Below, in pieces: positions 60,420-64,000 of a stretch of 64,000 bases of DNA. The first letter of the stretch is position 1; each line of letters opens with the position of its first letter. The stretch is taken from NCBI RefSeq assembly GCF_022968825.1, contig NZ_JALHKS010000003.1, positions 248,001 through 312,000 on the forward strand. Direction: 5' to 3'. The position numbers were made by a program, and so were the translations under genes. The notes beneath the pieces are model-generated. The model saw only the letters and a list, made by a program, of their open reading frames with translations, was not told where the DNA came from and searched no databases. This DNA comes from Chryseobacterium salipaludis (GTDB lineage: Bacteria > Bacteroidota > Bacteroidia > Flavobacteriales > Weeksellaceae).

Positions 60420-61199
60420 TTATTTCACTGCTTCTTTTTTCAGCGGGTAAAGATAGAGTTTGTCCTCAGTCATTCCCAAATAGCCGGTCGAGTTTTTATC
60501 CACAAAGCGGCATTGCGGGCACGTGAAGGTAATTTGCAGGAGATCATCGCTCAGTTGCAAAACAGCCTGATCAGTCAGCACAAAAATGGTTTTATTTTCT
60601 CGTCGCAGGCGTCTTGCATTTTCCACCAGAATTTGTTTTAAAAGCTGGCCGCGTAGGTTGTACACCTGCAGTGCGTTTTTTGTCAGCAAAAATATTTCCC
60701 GCCGGTAGATTAGGAAATCATTCACTTCTGCAAATGAAATGGGAAAGGGAATTTCCTGCAGGATTTGATCTTCCCGGTAATTGTATTGGATCAGGCGCTG
60801 CCTGCTTTCTTCCAGCAACCAGGCTTCCTGCAAATCTTCCACAAACACCGCGCGGATAAAACCTAGCGTTAGCGGAAATTTAATTTTTTCAGTGACGGCC
60901 AGCCGCGCATCCAAAAAAGACAGTTCCTGCAAATTTTGTGAAAAGGCCGGATAACGCAGGCTGTTCTGTACGGACGGTATCCGAAACGGATGCCGGAACC
61001 CGATGGTGGCAACCGGCAATCCGGCGGCGTCATACTTTGTAAAACTTTGTTTTTGTGAATTATAAAGGAGAAAATAACCCAGATCATCGATTTGAACATC
61101 TGATATATCCTTCCATACCACGGTATCGGCCGGAACGATCTGTTGCTGTCCGTACACCATACTGCATAACAACAGAAAAAAGACAGACAGCTTTTTCAC
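60420..61199 (-). CDS. secreted protein of unknown function, propeller-like (259 aa)
   Basis: Signal peptide of about 17 residues (ending SMVYGQ). The mature part is made of short beta-repeats (DVQIDDLGYFLLYNSQKQSFTKYD, NDFLIYRREIFLLTKNALQVYN, IFVLTDQAVLQLSD) suggesting a beta propeller or similar; one CPQC pair near 231-234. No family recognised. Follows the glutaminyl cyclase gene by 3 nt, so the two are co-transcribed and may act together outside the cytoplasm. Confidence 0.7.
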   Translation of the reverse strand: MKKLSVFFLLLCSMVYGQQQIVPADTVVWKDISDVQIDDLGYFLLYNSQKQSFTKYDAAGLPVATIGFRHPFRIPSVQNSLRYPAFSQNLQELSFLDARLAVTEKIKFPLTLGFIRAVFVEDLQEAWLLEESRQRLIQYNYREDQILQEIPFPISFAEVNDFLIYRREIFLLTKNALQVYNLRGQLLKQILVENARRLRRENKTIFVLTDQAVLQLSDDLLQITFTCPQCRFVDKNSTGYLGMTEDKLYLYPLKKEAVK

Positions 61200-61202
61200 G
61201 AA

Positions 61203-62228
61203 TTATTTTAAAATTTTAACCTCGTATATCGCCGGCCAGTTTTTGCCGGTGATCAGCATGTTCTCACCTTTGAAAGCAATGCCATTCAATACATCATCAT
61301 TTCCGGTGGTATGCTTGCGCGCGATTTCACTAAAATCAAATTTTGCCACTACTTCACCGTTTTCGGGATTAATTTTAATGACAATCGGTTTCTGCCAAAC
61401 ATTGGCATAGATGAATCCGTCTTTATATTCCAGTTCGTTCAACTGGTCGTATGCTTCGGATTTTCCTGCTACTGAGAAATGCCTTACCATTTCTGAAGGA
61501 TTGTCCACTTTTAAATAATAAATATTTTTGGTTCCATCTGAGGCAATTAAATGCTTTCCGTCATACGTAAGGCCCCAGCCCTCGCCCATCACATTCGGAT
61601 AGTCGAATTCGCTGAGCAGCTTGAGTGAATTTTTATCATAAATAAACCCTTTTTTATTCTGCCAGGTCAGCTGGTAAATTTTATCCCCCACGATGGTGCA
61701 GCCTTCCGAGAAAACATCGGCTGTCTGCTCAGTTTCCACCACGGGTTTGGTGGTTCCCAGCTGATATTTCATAATTCTTGACTTCCCAAACTGGCCGTCT
61801 GATTCATAAATCATATTGCCTTCCAACTCAAATCCCTGTACAAAATATTGAGGATCGTGCGGATATTCAGCCACAATTTCATATTTCAGTAAAACTTCGG
61901 CATTGCGCGCGAATACATTGATGGTCGCATCCTGCGTCAGTTCTTCTCCATTCTTCTTTTTAACCACAAACGTGACCGCATTATCGCCCAGCGTATAGAA
62001 AGCCGGATCGATTACCAAGCTGGTTGTTTCTTTATCACCGAAACTGATGGTAATGGTCTCTGCATTATCTGTCACCTTTTTAGGCAGTTTGAGGGTATCA
62101 CCGAAATGGTATCCCTGGCTTTCCATGGATGCATTGTATTCATAAAGGGAATCCAGGACCTGCTGGTCTTTGTTACAGGAGATCGCGAACAAGAAAAGGC
62201 ACGCAACGGCAAAATGTCTGACTTTCAT
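61203..62228 (-). CDS. glutaminyl-peptide cyclotransferase, lipoprotein
   Basis: 341 residues from the ATG at 62228. Type II signal (AISC-NKDQQ, Cys near 18). N-terminal Ig-like segment to about 115, then a beta propeller of the plant/bacterial QC type (PF05096): FVQGFELEGNMIYESDGQFGKSRIMKY near 128-154, VFSEGCTI, LTYDGKHLIASDGT, LNELEYKDGFIYANVWQ and VLNGIAFKGENMLITGKNWPAIYEV. Cyclises N-terminal Gln to pyroglutamate; this matters for T9SS and lipoprotein cargo whose mature N-terminus starts with Gln, as several here do. First of a two-gene unit. Confidence 0.9.
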   Translation of the reverse strand: MKVRHFAVACLFLFAISCNKDQQVLDSLYEYNASMESQGYHFGDTLKLPKKVTDNAETITISFGDKETTSLVIDPAFYTLGDNAVTFVVKKKNGEELTQDATINVFARNAEVLLKYEIVAEYPHDPQYFVQGFELEGNMIYESDGQFGKSRIMKYQLGTTKPVVETEQTADVFSEGCTIVGDKIYQLTWQNKKGFIYDKNSLKLLSEFDYPNVMGEGWGLTYDGKHLIASDGTKNIYYLKVDNPSEMVRHFSVAGKSEAYDQLNELEYKDGFIYANVWQKPIVIKINPENGEVVAKFDFSEIARKHTTGNDDVLNGIAFKGENMLITGKNWPAIYEVKILK

Positions 62229-62301
62229 CAACGTAAAAATTTTCGTAAAAATACTATAATTTATTCACCTGCTGTGTATCATCCGGCTGTGCGGAAACTT
62301 C

Positions 62302-62309
62302 TATCTTTG
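62302..62309 (+). promoter_or_regulatory. -7 box of the M1 peptidase gene (TATCTTTG)
   Basis: Exact TAnnTTTG match 19 nt upstream of the ATG at 62329. Confidence 0.5.
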
Positions 62310-62328
62310 CGGGTATACTTCTTCTATT

Positions 62329-63942
62329 ATGAAAAAAACGCTGCTGACACTCGCTTTGATTCCGGTAATTTTTAGTGCACAAACTTTCACGAAAGCGGAT
62401 ACGCTGAAAGGTTCTAATATCGTGTACCGCAATTTTTGGGATGTGCAGAAATATGAAATTGAAGTTGAACCGCAGTTTGAAACCAAAACACTCCGCGGCA
62501 GCAATACCATTTCTTTTAAACTCTTGAAAGATGTGCAAAAGCCTGTTTTTCAGATTGATTTGCAGCAGCCAATGAATTTCAGCTTAGCACAAGCAGATCA
62601 GAAAAAATACACTACCCGCCGCGACGGTGATTTTATCTTCCTGCAATCAAACACTGACTACCGCGCAGGCGAAACAGCCTCTTTCACAATTTATTTTGAA
62701 GGCAAACCCACCGAAGCTAAGAATGCTCCCTGGGATGGCGGCTGGGTGTGGAAAAAAGATACCGAGGGCAATCCGTGGATGTCCGTAGCACAGGAAGGAA
62801 TTGGTACCTCGGTGTGGTTACCGCTTAAAGACCTTTGGAGCGATGAGCCCGATCAGGGCATGGTCATGTCGATTATTACCGCGCCGGAACTTACGGGTGT
62901 TGGAAATGGTCGGCTGATCCGGCAGGAGAAAATCAATGGCAAAAACAAATTTACCTGGCAAGTCACCAATCCTATTAATGCGTACTCTATCGTTCCGAAC
63001 GTAGGAAAGTATGTTCACTTCGGCGAGCAGTTTTCAGGCGAAAAGGGGACACTCGATCTGGACTATTGGGTGCTGGAAGAAAATCTGGGAAAAGCGAAAA
63101 AGCAGTTTACGCAGGTAAAACCGATGCTCGCTGCCTTTGAGTACTGGTTCGGGCCGTATCCATTTTATGAAGATTCCTATAAATTGATCGAAACGCCGTA
63201 TCTCGGCATGGAGCATCAAAGTGGCGTTGGGTACGGCAATGGCTATGCGAACGGTTACCTGGGCCGGGACTTATCGGGTACCGGTGTGGGGCTGAACTGG
63301 GACTTTATCATTGTTCACGAAAGCGGTCATGAATGGTTTGCCAATAACATAACAGCTCAGGACAAGGCAGATATGTGGATCCACGAAAGTTTCACCAATT
63401 ACAGTGAAACGCTGTTTACCGAAAGATATATGAACAAACAGGCCGGCAGCACCTATGTGCAGGGAATCCGGCAAAATATTAAGAACGACAAAACGATTAT
63501 CGGACCCTACGGCGTTGCGAAATCCGGCAGCGGAGACATGTATTATAAAGGCGCAAATATGCTGCATACCATTCGCCAGGTAATCAATAATGATGAAAAG
63601 TTCCGGCAAATCCTGCGCGGGCTGAACAAAACGTTTTATCACCAGACGGTTACTTCAAAACAAGTGGAGGATTATATTTCCCGGGCAGCTGGTTTTGATT
63701 TTTCCACGGTGTTTGATCAATATCTGCGCACGGTACAAATCCCGGTACTGGAATACAAACAAAAAGGACGAAAACTGCAGTATCGCTACCAGAACACAGT
63801 TCCCAATTTGCATTTGCCGGTACGACCGGCAAATGCTGATATCACTTTACATCCGACGGAAAATTGGCAAACAGTAAAACTGAAAAGTAAAGCACCAGTT
63901 CAGTTCAGCGCAGAATATTATATTAACTACATGGAAAAGTAA
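62329..63942 (+). CDS. M1-family zinc metallopeptidase, exported
   Basis: 537 residues with signal peptide ending VIFSAQ. N-terminal beta-sandwich domain (30-225), then the thermolysin-like domain: exopeptidase loop GMEHQ at 293-297 (GxMEN-like, His replacing Asn), zinc site HESGHEW (His330, Glu331, His334) with Glu353 in WIHESF. Tyr-containing segment MYYKGANML near 404-412 gives the transition-state Tyr. No C-terminal ERAP domain, the short form common in Bacteroidetes. Periplasmic aminopeptidase; no T9SS domain. Confidence 0.93.
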   Translation: MKKTLLTLALIPVIFSAQTFTKADTLKGSNIVYRNFWDVQKYEIEVEPQFETKTLRGSNTISFKLLKDVQKPVFQIDLQQPMNFSLAQADQKKYTTRRDGDFIFLQSNTDYRAGETASFTIYFEGKPTEAKNAPWDGGWVWKKDTEGNPWMSVAQEGIGTSVWLPLKDLWSDEPDQGMVMSIITAPELTGVGNGRLIRQEKINGKNKFTWQVTNPINAYSIVPNVGKYVHFGEQFSGEKGTLDLDYWVLEENLGKAKKQFTQVKPMLAAFEYWFGPYPFYEDSYKLIETPYLGMEHQSGVGYGNGYANGYLGRDLSGTGVGLNWDFIIVHESGHEWFANNITAQDKADMWIHESFTNYSETLFTERYMNKQAGSTYVQGIRQNIKNDKTIIGPYGVAKSGSGDMYYKGANMLHTIRQVINNDEKFRQILRGLNKTFYHQTVTSKQVEDYISRAAGFDFSTVFDQYLRTVQIPVLEYKQKGRKLQYRYQNTVPNLHLPVRPANADITLHPTENWQTVKLKSKAPVQFSAEYYINYMEK

Positions 63943-63943
63943 T

Positions 63944-63971
63944 AATAGCTGCTGGACTGCGGTCAGCTATT
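63944..63971. terminator. hairpin between the M1 peptidase gene and the right-edge gene
   Basis: Stem AATAGCTG (63944-63951) / CAGCTATT (63964-63971), loop 12 nt, overlapping the last codons of the minus-strand gene. No strong T run, so moderate. Confidence 0.5.
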
Positions 63972-64000
63972 TCGCATGGTGATTCTGAAGGTCGTTCCGT
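63963..64000 (-). CDS. probable histidine kinase, last 11 codons only (cut by window edge)
   Basis: Minus-strand frame read from the edge gives GTTFRITMRNS then TGA (63965-63963). G-T-T-F-x-(I/F) is the usual end of the HATPase domain of sensor histidine kinases. Only 38 nt are visible, so the call is tentative. Confidence 0.4.
   Translation of the reverse strand, partial: GTTFRITMRNS

Overview
The window reads as a chromosome segment from a flavobacterium, most likely of the Weeksellaceae/Chryseobacterium group. Reasons: gene starts are preceded by TAnnTTTG boxes (several with TTG about 19-20 nt upstream) rather than sigma70 hexamers; there is a type IX secretion C-terminal domain, a DUF5686 outer-membrane protein, a folP/DUF1599/DoxX/tpiA block and a flavobacterial-style carotenoid operon. 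The genus is inferred from family resemblance only. No prophage, transposase, CRISPR array or rRNA was seen; this is mostly housekeeping chromosome, densely packed.

Layout. 1-8 kb: C-terminus of a DUF5686 protein, folP, a DUF1599/DoxX/TerB/tpiA run, then clpP and dnaG on the minus strand. 8-20 kb: asparaginase-like hydrolase, tsaE, alanine dehydrogenase, tyrA, L-serine deaminase, YceI, glucokinase-like kinase, a porin-like barrel, rhodanese, queG and a tRNA-Leu(CAA). 20-25 kb: PhnP-like hydrolase, a large conserved protein of unknown role, a GAF/fRMsr-like protein, GNAT, E2 of a 2-oxo acid dehydrogenase, lipB. 25-32 kb: a complete minus-strand trp operon (trpE-G-D-C-F-B-A) headed by an 18-codon leader peptide with three consecutive Trp codons and an intrinsic terminator, i.e. 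a trp attenuator. 32-38 kb: small lipoprotein, lysS, gyrB, DUF3298 lipoprotein, lipid kinase. 38-49 kb: a photoprotection island, with photolyase, MarR, SDR, ABC1 kinase and TetR on one strand, divergent from crtI-crtB-unknown-crtZ-crtYcd-SRPBCC-SDR/DUF2867. 49-64 kb: gamma-glutamyltransferase, threonine-dehydrogenase-like epimerase, a T9SS cargo protein, rpsF-rpsR-rplI, a membrane-anchored GOGAT-domain protein, DUF4197, DUF493, TIGR01777 epimerase, ArsC/Spx-like, deoxynucleoside kinase, a secreted unknown with glutaminyl cyclase, an M1 peptidase and probably the last codons of a histidine kinase.

How it works together. The carotenoid genes predict lycopene formation, cyclisation and hydroxylation to zeaxanthin; GGPP synthase is not here. 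Photolyase and two regulators next to them suggest a shared light/oxidative-stress response, and a 12/13 identical motif lies at both the marR start and the tetR-crtI intergenic region. Tryptophan supply looks controlled twice: by the leader attenuator and by the LLES feedback site in TrpE. Four intergenic sites carry related hairpin-core repeats, one of them inside the trp operon between trpG and trpD.

The observations most worth following are the trp attenuator, the hairpin-core repeat family, the marR/tetR/crtI operator candidates, and several enzymes missing canonical residues (DnaG zinc cysteines, glucokinase phosphate loop, SDR catalytic Tyr).
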